Assembly: GCF_963576545.1 (NCBI RefSeq) | Contig: NC_083645.1 | Location: forward strand, 7,064,447-7,128,446 | Direction of reading: 5' to 3' | DNA: 64,000 bases | DNA from: Limanda limanda | Taxonomy: Eukaryota; Chordata; Actinopteri; Pleuronectiformes; Pleuronectidae | Shown: one piece after another, positions 34,111 to 46,900 of the stretch | How positions within the stretch are numbered: position 1 is the first letter of the stretch | Layout: each line of letters starts with the position of its first letter | Translations under genes and position numbers: made by a program | The notes under the pieces: model-generated | The model's database searches: none | What the model was told of the DNA's origin: nothing | What the model saw: only the letters and a program-made list of their open reading frames with translations

Positions 34111-36771
34111 ATTCGTTGGCACCACTAGTGGTTAAAAAACAACAACCTTTGTGTACAAAGCTCTATTGCACTGGCCCCAGGTTTAATTTAGCCATCAGAT
34201 GCTGCTACGTTACATATACCATTACAACCAGATAATAAAGAAATGCACAATGACACTCCTTTGACAGAAGGGAGATAATAGTTAGAGGATGGTCAAACAG
34301 GAAAGGGAGAGATGTCAGGAGCTTCTCTGGTCTTTGAGAATGATTTTTTGACTGGTTACACACAGACTTCTCTTCAAACTGAGCTCAACACACCGTTCTG
34401 CTTTATTGCCTGTAAATTGAAAATGGTAAAAGAAAAATAAAGAAATAAAAAAGTCAAAAACCATGAAACGAAATTCATTCTCCAGTATATTTCAGAATGC
34501 AATTACAAGGCTTTTAACCGTTTGCGTTGCAGAGAAAGACCGACCCTGTGGAATCCAACACAAATTAGAGACTGTTCATTTCGGTCCAAATTCTTCCAGA
34601 GCCAAGGAGAGAGTGCAGCCATGTGCATAGTCGGCTCCAGAGGAAACAGAAGGAGGGAGGAAGGAGAGAAAACACTGAATACACTGGCGAGGTCCCTGAG
34701 GAGCTTACTCTTCTCTGCAGCTTTACACTTCTGCTGAGGGTGAGCACAAAAAAAAACCACTACAACAAAGCAGCAGGGCGTGTGTGTGTTTCTGCAGGAC
34801 ACAAACACTGGAGGAGGTTGTGATCATAAGTTACAAAAACAGTCAACTTCTGCTCCTTGCATTATAGAAAACCATTTATTTATTTTTTTACAAATCAATC
34901 AAAATGACAAATATTTTAATGTGTTCTTGCCAAGCTCAAGATTTGTATTATTACTACAGCATTTATTTTTCATTTTCCCTTCAGAAACATGGAGCTTAAA
35001 GAAGCTCAAACGCAAACCACACTCAAGTTTAAATATATTTTTTCCATTGTCTGTATGTGTATGGACACTATACATTAGTCATTATGTCCATTTTTCCACA
35101 TGTTAAAGTAACGGGACACAGTGCAGAGAAGTCAGCCTGGGAAGAAATACATTCTCTCAACATTGATTTCCACTGATCAGAGGAAACAAGGCAAACATGA
35201 ACCAAATCATTTAAATTCCCCCCCCCCCCCCTAACTTCCTCACATATAATAAGAGCCCCGCCGATATCATGATTCAACTGTATCCCATTAACACAAGAAC
35301 AGTGCGGCCCACAATACAAGTCCTCAAAACCAAATCCCTTTGATTCATTGCTGAACCTGAAATTCAAGCTGAAATGGCTCTTTTAAAATTACCACAGCAC
35401 AAAAATGTTTCACGCATTGGAGCAGCAGTAAAATGCTCAGTTTCATTTGCATTGAATCATTAGGGCTTTGACTCACTTCATTTCAAGTCCACAAATTGAT
35501 CTGAACAGACTGTTTACAAGGAGAGAGGCAAATAGCTGTGAGGGACGTCAAGTGCAAATAGAAATGTCATTTTGTTTCACTCCACTGTACAGTACTAGTC
35601 GAGCCCTCTTTAGCTGCTGTGCTTTAAAGTGGAGACGACACCTGATGCTGACTGAACGATCAATACGCTGAAGAACACTTGATCCAGAAAAAAGGAAATT
35701 GGTGTCACTATTAATCAAAAGATCTAATTCTTCAGGTCTCATCAATATTCCCTCAGATGAAAAGCCTCGTAAAGTGTGATGTAATCATGCATACAGGAGG
35801 TAGTGAAGTCACGGCCAATCAGAGCCGTCCCTCAGGAGGCTGTGCGTCCAGCAGTACATCTATACTTCTTTCATACGTGAACACTCAATTTGAGCCTTAT
35901 TATCTCACGATAAGCTCGGCATAAAGACAATAGTTCTGAGGAAACAGCTAGCGAGGCTCCGTACATGAAGCTGAAATATAAGAATTTCAACAAGTACTGC
36001 ATTTTCGTAGAAACTGAAAATATTTTTGCATTTGTGGTCAAGCTAAGCTTACTTACCTATTGATAGTTTTTACACAACTCGAAGAGAAAATATGTGTATC
36101 CCTCAAAACACAAAAAACCTGTAAGTGCTGCCATTGAAAAATAGACATGACATTTTCCCGCACAAAAAAGACCCACACTCACGAGGGAGGATCTACTCTG
36201 CAAGCGCACAGATCAGCATCTGCGAGTGGAAAGCAACCCCAACCCTCACTAGGCGGCATTTTTGCTCCATGTGCAGAACTGCAGGTTGACGAGCACAGGC
36301 TGAGATCAGCATGAAACCATGCGCTCGAAACTGATCAACACAGCCCGACAGGCCCTCGCAGGTCCTGCACACAGATTGGAAATGATTCCTCACGGGTATG
36401 GTTTTGCACTTGCAAACATTTCCTCCACACAAGTTAGTAGATACAGACATGGGTGAAGAGGCAAGTCACTGAACACACTGGTTCTGTTTCGTTAGAGGAA
36501 ACCGTTTCTGTTCACATTTGGATGGTTCCCTTTGTCAAAATTGAAATTATTTCTTTGCTAAACTCCTTCAAAAGGTTGAAAGGTCTTGAAACTAACAATA
36601 TGTTCTTTTTCACTTAACTCCAGGTCCGTCTGCTGACAAGTTCTTAACTCGGAACATAAGCCTGAAGAACTGAGCTTTAAAGATTAATGGTGATAGCAGA
36701 GACTACAGAATCAAGCCTGTGTTGTGTTAAAAGAATTTTCCGAGGAATTCCGCCATTCCAGACAAAGTTTT

Positions 36772-36914
36772 TCATCCATCCATCTTCCCTTTGTACTTGT
36801 CCTCCGTCCATCTGCTGTAGTGTATTCTCGTCATCACGCCTTCCCACTGTTCCTCTTCATCCCTGCTGTGAGGTAGAGGAGCTGCAGCTTCATTCTCGTC
36901 TGCAGAGTCACAGT
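36772..36914 (-). CDS. Candidate terminal coding exon of an unidentified minus-strand transcript
   Basis: Read on the minus strand, a pyrimidine-rich tract and TCCAG acceptor precede 36914, followed by 47 codons ending TGA at 36774-36772. The peptide is acidic and then basic (DEEEQWEGVMTRIHYSRWTE; ends KGKMDG) and looks protein-like. The phase (two bases into a codon) does not match the last clear ids exon, which leaves phase 0, so it is not simply the end of ids. I do not recognise it. It could be chance. Confidence 0.2.
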
Positions 36915-37009
36915 CTGGACGAGTCAGGAAAGAAGTAAACAAGTAAGTAAATTAATAAAATAAAGAATGAATGAGAGGGAAATATCTCTGGTTTGAAATG
37001 TCGCACTTA

Positions 37010-37550
37010 CTCTCTAACACCTACTTCACTATAGAGGGACGTCTATGTAGAGTACTATATAGTGAACTCATCCACACAAGAAAACAAAACAACAACAAAA
37101 AACACTTTGACACTTCTCTGTCCATTTTCTCTGCTCCGTAATTACATCATTCTCGAGGATTGTGATGTACAACAAATCCCATAATAATTTGTAAATGTTT
37201 ATTTTTACACTCCGTGTTAATAATCTTAGGGGAAAAGCACATTGACCATGTTTAAATGTAGATAAACAAATAAACTTGCCTGCCGCTGTGATACGCTGCT
37301 CTGATCATATTTTTTATGATACAACTCACAAATGACACAACTCACAAATTTGTCTCATGCCCGTCATAAAAATCAAACTACGGAATAAAAAATATTCAGC
37401 TGCCCTCTTTCTTTTCTATCAATGCCCCGAGCGCATTGCATCATTCATCATGCAATGCGCTATATATTTATGTAAGTTAGTGACCAATACTTTTCACAAT
37501 GCATTGTGGGAAACAATGAGTCCCCTATATAGGAAATACACTTAAAATCA
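37010..37550. repeat. Palindromic MITE-like element
   Basis: The ends carry inverted-looking motifs (CTTCACTATAGAGGGAC on the left; GTCCCCTATATAGGAAATA on the right). A perfect 11-bp inverted repeat, GCGCATTGCAT and ATGCAATGCGC, sits at 37431-37441 and 37450-37460 with an 8-base loop. GCATTGTGGGAAA follows at 37502. No coding capacity. Confidence 0.45.
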
Positions 37551-37689
37551 CAAATAATTTGTTGAGAACTAAATGACGTAACAACAGTCAATGGAAACCA
37601 AAATCATCAAGCTATTGACGGCTGGATTCAAAACCACACCGAAAATCAAAGTACAAATTTTAAATCAAGGCTGATCCAACTCATAATGT

Positions 37690-37925
37690 GACTCAGTGGT
37701 GCGTATGGCCTGTGTGGGCCTGTATGCAGTCCAGACAACGTAACCCAGGATCCACTGCACCAGCGTAAGGTCTGACCACCCAGTAAGGGGTTTCATCCCA
37801 GTACCTAACAGGAGTCAGGGAACTGTTGGCTATGACATGGAGATCTGTGTGACCATCCAAGGATATTTCTCCGAAGACCATCACTGACCCACCACCAAAC
37901 TGGTCAAGCTTGATGATGTCACTTT
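37690..37925 (-). pseudogene. Tc1/mariner transposase fragment
   Basis: On the minus strand the translation shows [28 protein letters not shown] and VRPYAGAVDPG, clearly the middle of a Tc1-like transposase (consensus GGGSVMVWGGIS). About 75 codons remain. The N-terminal DNA-binding part, the last acidic residue region and the inverted repeats are not seen. It lies directly downstream of the last clear ids exon, in the same orientation. Non-functional. Confidence 0.8.
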
Positions 37926-40900
37926 CATTTGCACCAAAGCAAGTGAAATTAATTCAGAAACACTCCATTTATTTATTGAACTAAATAAATTCAAACTCAC
38001 ATGAGGCAGGCTGGTCATCTTCCTCATGATCACACTGTGATCCGTGTCACTGTAGACGTTCTTGTCCTGCCCGGGGTCGTCTTCTAACATGTACAACTCT
38101 CCAGCATGGACGTCAGTCACATTCACCTGCATGGAGAGACATATGGATATTTGCCAACTATCATTTGTTACCGTCATTGAAAACATCTCAACACATTGAG
38201 CCAGAAAAGATGGATGGATCCTACACACACTGTACAAAGTGACAGAAGAGAGATGTGATGCGGAGCAGGTCAGTGAAACACCTACCTGAAAGGTTTTCGG
38301 GTTGAATCCCAGCCACAGTGTGTATCTGTAGTCCCAGGTGCGTAGAGAGTAACCCATGACCTTTATGTCTTGAAGGTCAGGGAGGTCTGAGTTCACCTAA
38401 CAGAAGAACATTCAACTTAATATGAGCACAGATCTCACTCTGTCAGCGTGGTCAGATGTGCAGCTGCCAACTCGTCCTGCGAGCCGGACGATGAGCTGAT
38501 GTCCGGCTGCCAAGCTGGACAAAGATTAACCCACAGCAGGGGCTGTATCACTCACTTGGACATTTTCATTCAGAGACTGTGATTGAAGCTGGCAGCTCTT
38601 GTACAAGCAAGAGAGGTTCAAAGAGTGACACAGTCACCACAGTCATGTTTGGTTGTGTCATTTTAGTCTGTCACCTGTGTAAAAAAGGATGTGGAGCGTC
38701 TTAAATTACACTTTAGAATAAAATTCACAAATAACTTTTTGAAAAGATATTGGAAAAAATGGTGTCTATTCTGAAGAAAGAATCTGAGTTTGGAAGTGGT
38801 CGACTGTGAGGCTGTAGTTTGTTACATCTGGGAAACATTCACAGGAATTTCAGAGTTTTTCAAAATTGGTTCAAGATTTTAGAACCTAGAGGAGTGGAAC
38901 TCCAGTGAGCACTGGGTCTCTTTACAGATTATTTCCTAAAAAAATGTTTCCCTTATTCGTGAAACATTGCACATTTTTCCCACCTCATTGAATCATAACT
39001 TTATTCTTACAATATTAAGTCAAAAGGTTTTTTCTTCAATCTGGCCTCAATACTCTCTGTCTTAGCTTTCTGAGTGATGGAAAACGTAATGATTTTACCT
39101 TACGCCAGCTCATGAAGGCTGTTAAATTCACTTTTCTAGACACTCAATCTCAGGTACCTGTGGTGCATCAGCAGGTCGAGGGTACTGGCTAAAAGAGACC
39201 GCTTCCTCGTCCTCTCCTCTTTCTCTGTGACGGAAAGTGTAGGCTAGGTTGTCTCCCTCTGTGCACAGCTCCTCCTGAAAGCAAGAGAACAGGCTGCAGA
39301 GTGAAGGAAATAAATGTCGGAGCCGATTAGATCACGTTCATGTTGGACGTGTTTATGGACTGTTTACTTCCTGATTCATTTTGTTTTGTCATGTTGTTCT
39401 GTACCAAGACGCCTGAAAGGTCTCTGTTCTGTTCTCTGTAAAATCTCTTGGAATCAGAACCATGTTCTTTCCTGTACTTACTTCAGATCACATTCTTATT
39501 TTCTATTGTTTTTGTATACTTTGATTAGCTGCTTCACTGAACACTCAGCCACAGTGATTCAAACGTGTACAGCCACGCCAGCAGCTCTGTGAGGCTGTAC
39601 TGTGCTGCTTTGAGTTTAATGCAAACATGAGCATGTAAATATACTCACGATGACACTGTTGACAGACCAGTGTTATCGAGACATTAACCCCCAAGACAAG
39701 TTAATTACACTGGATAAATATCAACTTACACATACAATACACAATTTCGGCCACTAGGGGTCTCTTAATCAAAACAATAACAAGACCTATTTTGCTGACG
39801 TTGCGAAACAGCGTGGGATCATGCGAGTTTGTTGTATTTTCCACCACAGCCGGTGAAAATCTACCTGACACGACTTGGGTGCAAATCATTTAACGGACAA
39901 GTCATGTATTAAAGTAATGCAGCAAATAACAATAATTATCGTGATCTGTTACGAGTGACCAATACAAACAGTGTAAGGAAAACACAGCTGACTGGCTATC
40001 TGTGTGTTTCCCCTTGTCGATGCTTGTTTGCCCCTGACCCACAGGTAAAGCAGAGAATGTAATTAAAAGGCGACCAAAATGAAATGTCCCATTCCCTTAA
40101 ATAAAATTAGGGATTTCACAGCATTTGAACATTGTTAGTTGTCTTGTGTTTTTACATTATACTAAATGTTTCTTTGTATTAGTGTTGATATTGGATTTTA
40201 ACCTAAACTGGCAGCGTTACATGTAAAATGTAATGCCACGTATTTGATTAAACTTTTATACGGTTACCAAGTAAAAAAAAACTGTAGCTGCGAGAAAAAA
40301 AACGTATTCTTTTCTCTGAAAAGTAAGTGAGACGTGGTTTCCCACTCTGTTGCATATAAATAACAACAGTCTGGGTAAGGGGAGATGCACACAGTGTAAG
40401 GTTCTGTGGTGTTGTAAGCTAAATGCTAACGTCAGTATGGAAATTCTTACTGTGAAAATGCTTACATGCCAATGCTCAGCAGGCATGAGGTTTTACCATT
40501 TCAGTTTGGCAGATTACCATGCAAAGCTTTGCCAATTTAAACAACAACATCTGATGCTGGTGGAGAGTATATTTGCAGGTATTTTCTCATCATAGAACAA
40601 ATGAGAATTTTGACAGTGGCAATACGTGAAAGTAGGTTAACACCATTATTAAGATTCATCCTGACCCAACTAAATTTCAGAACAACTTCATGATGAAAAC
40701 CTGCCGAAATATTTCCCTAAAAACTACAAATGTTAAAACTCAGGGGATCACCACCGTCATCATTGTTGTCCAGATAGTTCAGTCTGAACCTGAAATATAA
40801 TGCACTGTGCCCTTCCTGCACCCATGCAGCTAACAAATGTAACAGAACAAACTTTGCCATCAAGGCTGAGAGATCAATATAGTAGTAGCTTTGGTAACAA

Positions 40901-43900
40901 GTGCCTCCTCTCTAAAAACTAAGATTCAATAAAAATGTTCACTTTCATCTTTTGATACCTGGAAAGAAACATCAGCACAAGGTTCAGGTGCGCGGAGTCC
41001 GGCCATGTAGGCGACTGTGGGAAAAACATCCACTAGCTCCACCACGTTTCTTCTAACTCTGTCATCTGGAAGAGAGAAGGGTCAGCCAATTAAAGAAAAC
41101 TCTTCTTTTTTTGAAACCACTGAGAGCAAATTAGTCAAGACATCCACAAAATTTTACTCGACATCCTGCACTGAAATTTCATCATTATTGCACCATTTGC
41201 ATTTGAAGTAAAAACTGTCTAGAGGCTAAATATCAAAGTGTATCCTTGTCTAAATACTTTTGAATTTCTCCATGTATATCAAAGACTTCATTAAAGTCAA
41301 GTTGGCATATTAATAAATGTTTCAACAAGGTTTATGTGACCAATTAAAAGAAAAAGATGAAATCAAATTTGAGCTCTATTTGACTTAGAAAGAAGAAATG
41401 TACATGTTATTAATAGAAATTAATGTGATGTCAGTGGAGGGTCTCACTCTTAAAGCTGTACTCTGATTTGGTTAAGGCATCAATAAAGGGGAAAGGAGAC
41501 GCTCCCAGCAAATCCGGGCGTGTTGTGACACCAGGGACGTAAAAGATGAGAGGGACACGTGTCGACACATCGAAATTAGAGTATTTAGCCCATTCCCCGT
41601 GTTCTCCTAATGACCAACCTGCAACAACAAGGAGAAAGAGAGAAGGAAAGATGTTAGAAAGACAAAAGAGAACCAAGTCAATAAATCTGTATCATACAAA
41701 TCACATCTCGGATGGAGAGAAGGTTGAGGAAATTCATTTTAATAGATTTTCTCATTCATCTTACAGGAGATATTAAAAGAAATTGAGTTTCTGAGTAACG
41801 AAAGATTTTTAAAATAAAAGGAGGTTGTGCAGAAAAAGATTTTAACTATGGAGCAAACCTCGTACAAAATATGCTGTTACAACACTGCCATCTGGTGGTG
41901 GAACACAAGAACAGCCAAAAGTGGATACTTTTGAAATGTTACAAAAATCTCCACCTTACCTAAAACCTGGCATGCGAGTGATTCGTTTTACCAAAACCTG
42001 AGAGATAAATACACAGCAGCACTGTAGCATTCCTCAGCCTTCATCCTTGTGTCTACTGACCATGATCTGAGGTGAACACCACCATAGTGTCGTCAGCCAG
42101 CCTGAGATCGTCCAGAGTACTGAGCAGCCGTCCAACCTGAGCGTCCATGTAGGACACAGCAGCAAAGTAGTGCTGACGGAGCCGCAGCTGCAATACAAGG
42201 TACAGAACACCAGGGTTTAACTGTTTGGTCCAAGGAGCACAGACATGAAGATGTAAGAACGTTATAAATTGTTTTAAAGTGCTGAAAGCAGGCAGCTCCA
42301 ACCTGGAAGTCTTTGGGAATTGGTCCGTAAGGAAAGGTGATGTTTAGGTTTTGGACATCGTCTCGCTTTCTCACATCGGTCCACGGGTTGTAGGCCACAG
42401 GGGGGAGGAGTTTTGGGACATTGGGGTCAGGGGCCAGGGTCATTTCCTCTAAAGGATATAGTCTCAGGTACTCCTATAAATATGAAACACGTTTCAAAGT
42501 GGTGTTTAATAAAAGGCAGTGACTCCCAAGTGATCCAGAACAAAACATAGCTTACACGTCAGCACAGTTTTAGTTTTTCGACATTGGCTTCCTGGTAATT
42601 ACAGGTTTGATTTAAGCATCACATTCAGACTCCTACATTTATTGTGAGAAGGCTCAAGCCTCTGTGCCCGGGACTTCTGATAATTCACAGGTTAAGGATG
42701 AAACATTGCCATCTCCTCTTTAAAAGACATCTCATCTAATACCCATGTCATTTTAAAACTTTTTGTCTTATATGCCATGAAAATGCTTCGAGTACACATC
42801 TCAATTCTGTTACTTACATCTCTTTTTCTCTCCTCTCTTTGAAAAAATATGCCATTTGGGTGAAAATGTGGTACTTGATTAACTATTTTTAAGACGAGAC
42901 CAGAAGACAAAAGAGCAGAAGGATTTTTAGCATAATTGTTGTAATGTGATCCTGTATTATCTGACATTAACTCATGAGTATTCGTAAAACCTCATCATTA
43001 TAACTATTAGAATTCTTGTGTATTAGCCTTTTACCCCACTATTGCATTCATTCATCAAAATGACTTATGGAGGCAACCATTAGTGTTTCAAAGATTACTA
43101 AAACATTACTTGGCATCCAATTTCCCCGATACTTGACAATAAGTGTCTGCCAAAAAGCAAATAACTGGTCTGATAATTAAAAAATAAATAAAATCCTCTT
43201 TTTCAAAAGGAGACAGGAGTAATGATTAAAATATATGTTCTCAGATGTTTGTTTGGTTTGATTTATTTTTATGGTTCCAGAGACTGATCTTTTCTTTCTT
43301 TGCTCCGTTCTCCGAGTGCGTCCAGACGATTCGAGCTAAATCACATGTACCATAAATCACATGTCAACACAGAGGAGCTGGTTTGACCTTTCCCCACTTT
43401 TCATATCTCGACTCCCACGCTCAGGGAAACCTCTCTGTCACGCTGACATCCATCTCTGCTCTCATTCATATTCCACTGCATCATGCCCGGTCCCTCCTTC
43501 ATGCTAAACTGCATCTCCTATACATCCAGGTCACTTCTCATTTAATGCACTTCAGAGACAGCATGTACGTCTCAGTCTTTGCTTTCCTTTACGTTAGTCA
43601 TTCACATCATACAGCAAAACTATTAAATAAATATAACTACACTGGTTTAACTATTATCTAACATTTTGCACAGAGGGCGTTGATATTGAGTCATGTACCT
43701 GTGGTATCCTGAAGGGAATGTGTGGTTTGTGAAATCCCACGGCTAAGAAGAAGGGAACACGATCCTTGGCCCTGCTCTTCAGTAACCTGACAGCCTCGTC
43801 TGTGCTCTCCAGGTCAGGGAGGGTTCCCCCGGGCTGCTCCGTCACATTCACTGCACACAGCAGGTTGGCGTGCAGTTTACCGTCCTCTCCTTTACACATC

Positions 43901-46900
43901 TGAAAACAAGATTTACATACGATTTACTAAAAGTCACTTTTTATGCATAGTTACTGCTGTGATTTCCATTTCAGTGTTTGATGAGCTGACGCCATGTAGA
44001 AGATGATCGGAAGCGAAGGAACCTGAACTTTCAGACACATTAAAATTAATACATTACATATTAATATTCAGTAGTAAGAGTGGTGATCAAAGATCCCTGT
44101 AAGCTGTCAATCATGACTTTTCACCCAGTTTTTATAACAACTAACTAAATTCACAACTAAAGTTACCGGAAAAAAAAAAGCATCAGTGTGACAAGAAACA
44201 CCCAACCTGACAGAAACCATCTTTGAGAAAAAAATCATCTCACTTAAATTTGATCCATTTCCCATCTGCTAACATGGGAGAGGCAGAATGTATGACCTGT
44301 TCTGCAGCAAGCCAGTAGGTGTCGATTTGTACTTACAATCTAAGATAGATAGTGTTCTGGAATTTAAACAAGACCTCTAGGGAGCGGCAGAGTCAAGTAA
44401 ATAAATATGTCATCTTTTAGGTTGATGACATACAGTTATTTCCTAACAAGTCTCTATATATTCAGTGGTTGGAGAGGAACAGTCGTGTTTTGACCAACTA
44501 GCAAACAGGAGCTGGTAGACGGAGAAAACTGTACTTGTGTAAATATCTGACTAGATGTTCCACAATGTTTAACAGCAAATCACAAAGACCTGATATAAGG
44601 TGAGTCCAGACAAACTTAACTTCCTATCAGATCCCTCAGGCCTGATGTTTAAACTGTCAGTTTTATTCCCTTAGGTTTGTCTCTCCTACAACATGAGACT
44701 AAGGTTATCAACTTATTTAGGTGTGTAACATGCCTCTTATTATCTGCTTTTATTGGTAAATCACACAGAAGCAATGTTCTGTTTATTCTTTACGATTTAA
44801 CATCCTGCTCATCTTTAAGTAAATCTAACAAAAGTGCTTCACTTTGTTAGATTTACTTTATTTAAATTGTTAAATGTAAAAACGCATGTACCTTTCCCTT
44901 CTATTTTTTTAAACTTAACAATGCTCTGTCTCTATGTCAATAATGTCAGTATGCATACAGTGTATTGGAAATAATCCCTCAGATTATGGTTTATTTGATT
45001 GTGTCATAATGATGCCGTCTCCACAGATCAGTGTTTGCAGACAGATCTTGGGCCTCATTTATAAAACAGTGCGTAGGATTCATACAAAAAGTGTCTGTGT
45101 AGACAAAAGCCGAAAATGGCATACGCAAATAAAATTATAAAATCATGCGCATGCACACCTCTTCACACCCTGTTCAAAAACGAAGAAAAAGCAAAACTCT
45201 GACACCGGCATGAAGGTTTCAGTGAGGTGGAGAAACACAGAGGGTTTGGTGTGCGGATGATACAGTGTAAAAAGAACAGTGCCTAAAATAAAAATAAATA
45301 CAAAAATAAAAGGTGGGGAAGCAAAAAAAATTATAATAAGTGCTTCACACTTACAGAATGTGAGGGAACTTGTTGTGTCGCCTGTGCGTAATTTAAACAT
45401 CCCAAACTGCAGGAATTATAAAATCCAGAGACAACTGTGATATCCCCAATCTATACAATTTTACAGAATTATATTTTTTAAGGGATTAAAAGAGGCTCTA
45501 CATAGAAATGTAAATATAAAGTGATATGTATAAATACTGGAAGCACACGCGACTCTTGACCCGGTGTTTAGATAAGTGCTATAGAAATAATGTAATGTAA
45601 TATTATTATTTAAGCCATTGATCATGTTTGGTCTGTATTTCACTAGCAAACTTATTTCCATGTAAATGTGCATCGGACACAATGGAAGCAATATGACGCT
45701 TCCTCAGTCAGACTATCGCCTGATTAGTCCTGAGAAGAAAACCTGACAGTGTTTCATTAAACAAATGATCAGACCCAGACTGGTTAAGAAAACCTGTGGT
45801 TTCACACCCAAAGTTTAACTGTGGTTTGTTTGAATACATTACACATTTGAAAGAAGCAGTTAAGACCTCCACAGGGGACCATAATGCTCTTATTATTAAG
45901 ACATGATGGAAGGAGTGTTCCATCAGTGCTGACAGTCTCTCCCAGACAAGCACTATATCATTTAATTTCACCAGAGACACCAGCTCTTTCACAAATGCAG
46001 CCCATGAGTCCATGACTGTCTGCAGCCAGGGTGATTCACATGAATCAAATGATTCTCTGAGCGACTATGACACAGAAGCAACTTCAAGTGATGCAATCAC
46101 AGGCGCAGACCTCACAGGAAATGATTTACATTTTTCAGAGACAGCTCTGGAAAGGATCAAACAGATATACATCATCTACTTCCAGTTTCTATCAGTTAAA
46201 AAGATTAATTCACTGAGAGATCCAACAAAGAAAATTCAGACTTTGGATTTTCAATTGTTGAAGAGTCAGATGCAGAGTTCCAGCCGGGGAGGATATAATC
46301 ACCAGATCTTCACTAGATCTTGGTTGAAGTAATGATTTACTGTTGAGTTGATGGTGAATTTGAATATTTATCCATCAGTGCATGGCAGATGTTCAACCCA
46401 CCAGTGAAGGTGAAAGTTCTGATGTTAAAAAGCCATCCACAGCAAGAATGATAACTAAAACAATAATGATAATATTAATAATGATGTGAGTATCCACACA
46501 GAAGCTGAAAGTCAGTAAAGACTTGTTTACTGAATCAGCCCTACTGCATCCCAGCTGTCCTGGTTAGGGTTTGTATACAAACACTGTTGGTTTTATCAAA
46601 CAGGTCGGTTCTGAAGATAAGCTATGTTTAACAGTAGCCCAGCCCTAGCCCGGTAATCATATTAGTTAACTCTGAAACGTTGCTTTGACTCTCATGCTAG
46701 AGGTGCACATGTTCCAAAGAATCAATGACAAAGAGCGACATGATAACAAAGCCTCTGCTGCTCCCAACTCACATGGAGCAGATGCTGCTTTTCCACCGAG
46801 TAACAGTGGACAGCTGCAAAGTTCTGTTATAACTACTTATATTTAACTACCATTAACTTCATTAGCTACCAGAGAGAGAGACAGAGAGAGAGACCAACTG

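Larger units (their letters stand above)
25091..37689. other. aff2-ids intergenic region
   Basis: No supported gene. It contains dispersed repeats at 25265-25470 and 27880-28400, an AT-rich ATTATGACTT-type tandem-like stretch at 25600-26060, a short transposon at 28683-28977, a GT tract at 29657-29692, a dispersed repeat at 33790-34110, and a palindromic element at 37010-37550. 31394-31660 and 33290-33620 look like complex, non-repetitive sequence that might be conserved elements. One weak minus-strand exon candidate is at 36772-36914. Confidence 0.45.
38127..41447 (-). other. ids introns 8 to 11
   Basis: These introns contain no second gene. 39275-40958 is AT-rich with scattered repeat pieces such as GGCCACTAGGGGTCTC near 39750. 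The last intron, 38127-38285, is only 159 bp and open in the ids frame. Confidence 0.5.

Noticed and set aside
45708..46332. Two adjoining open frames on opposite strands in ids intron 4
   Set aside because: No recognisable domain; they sit in a repeat-rich stretch and are probably decayed transposon interior.
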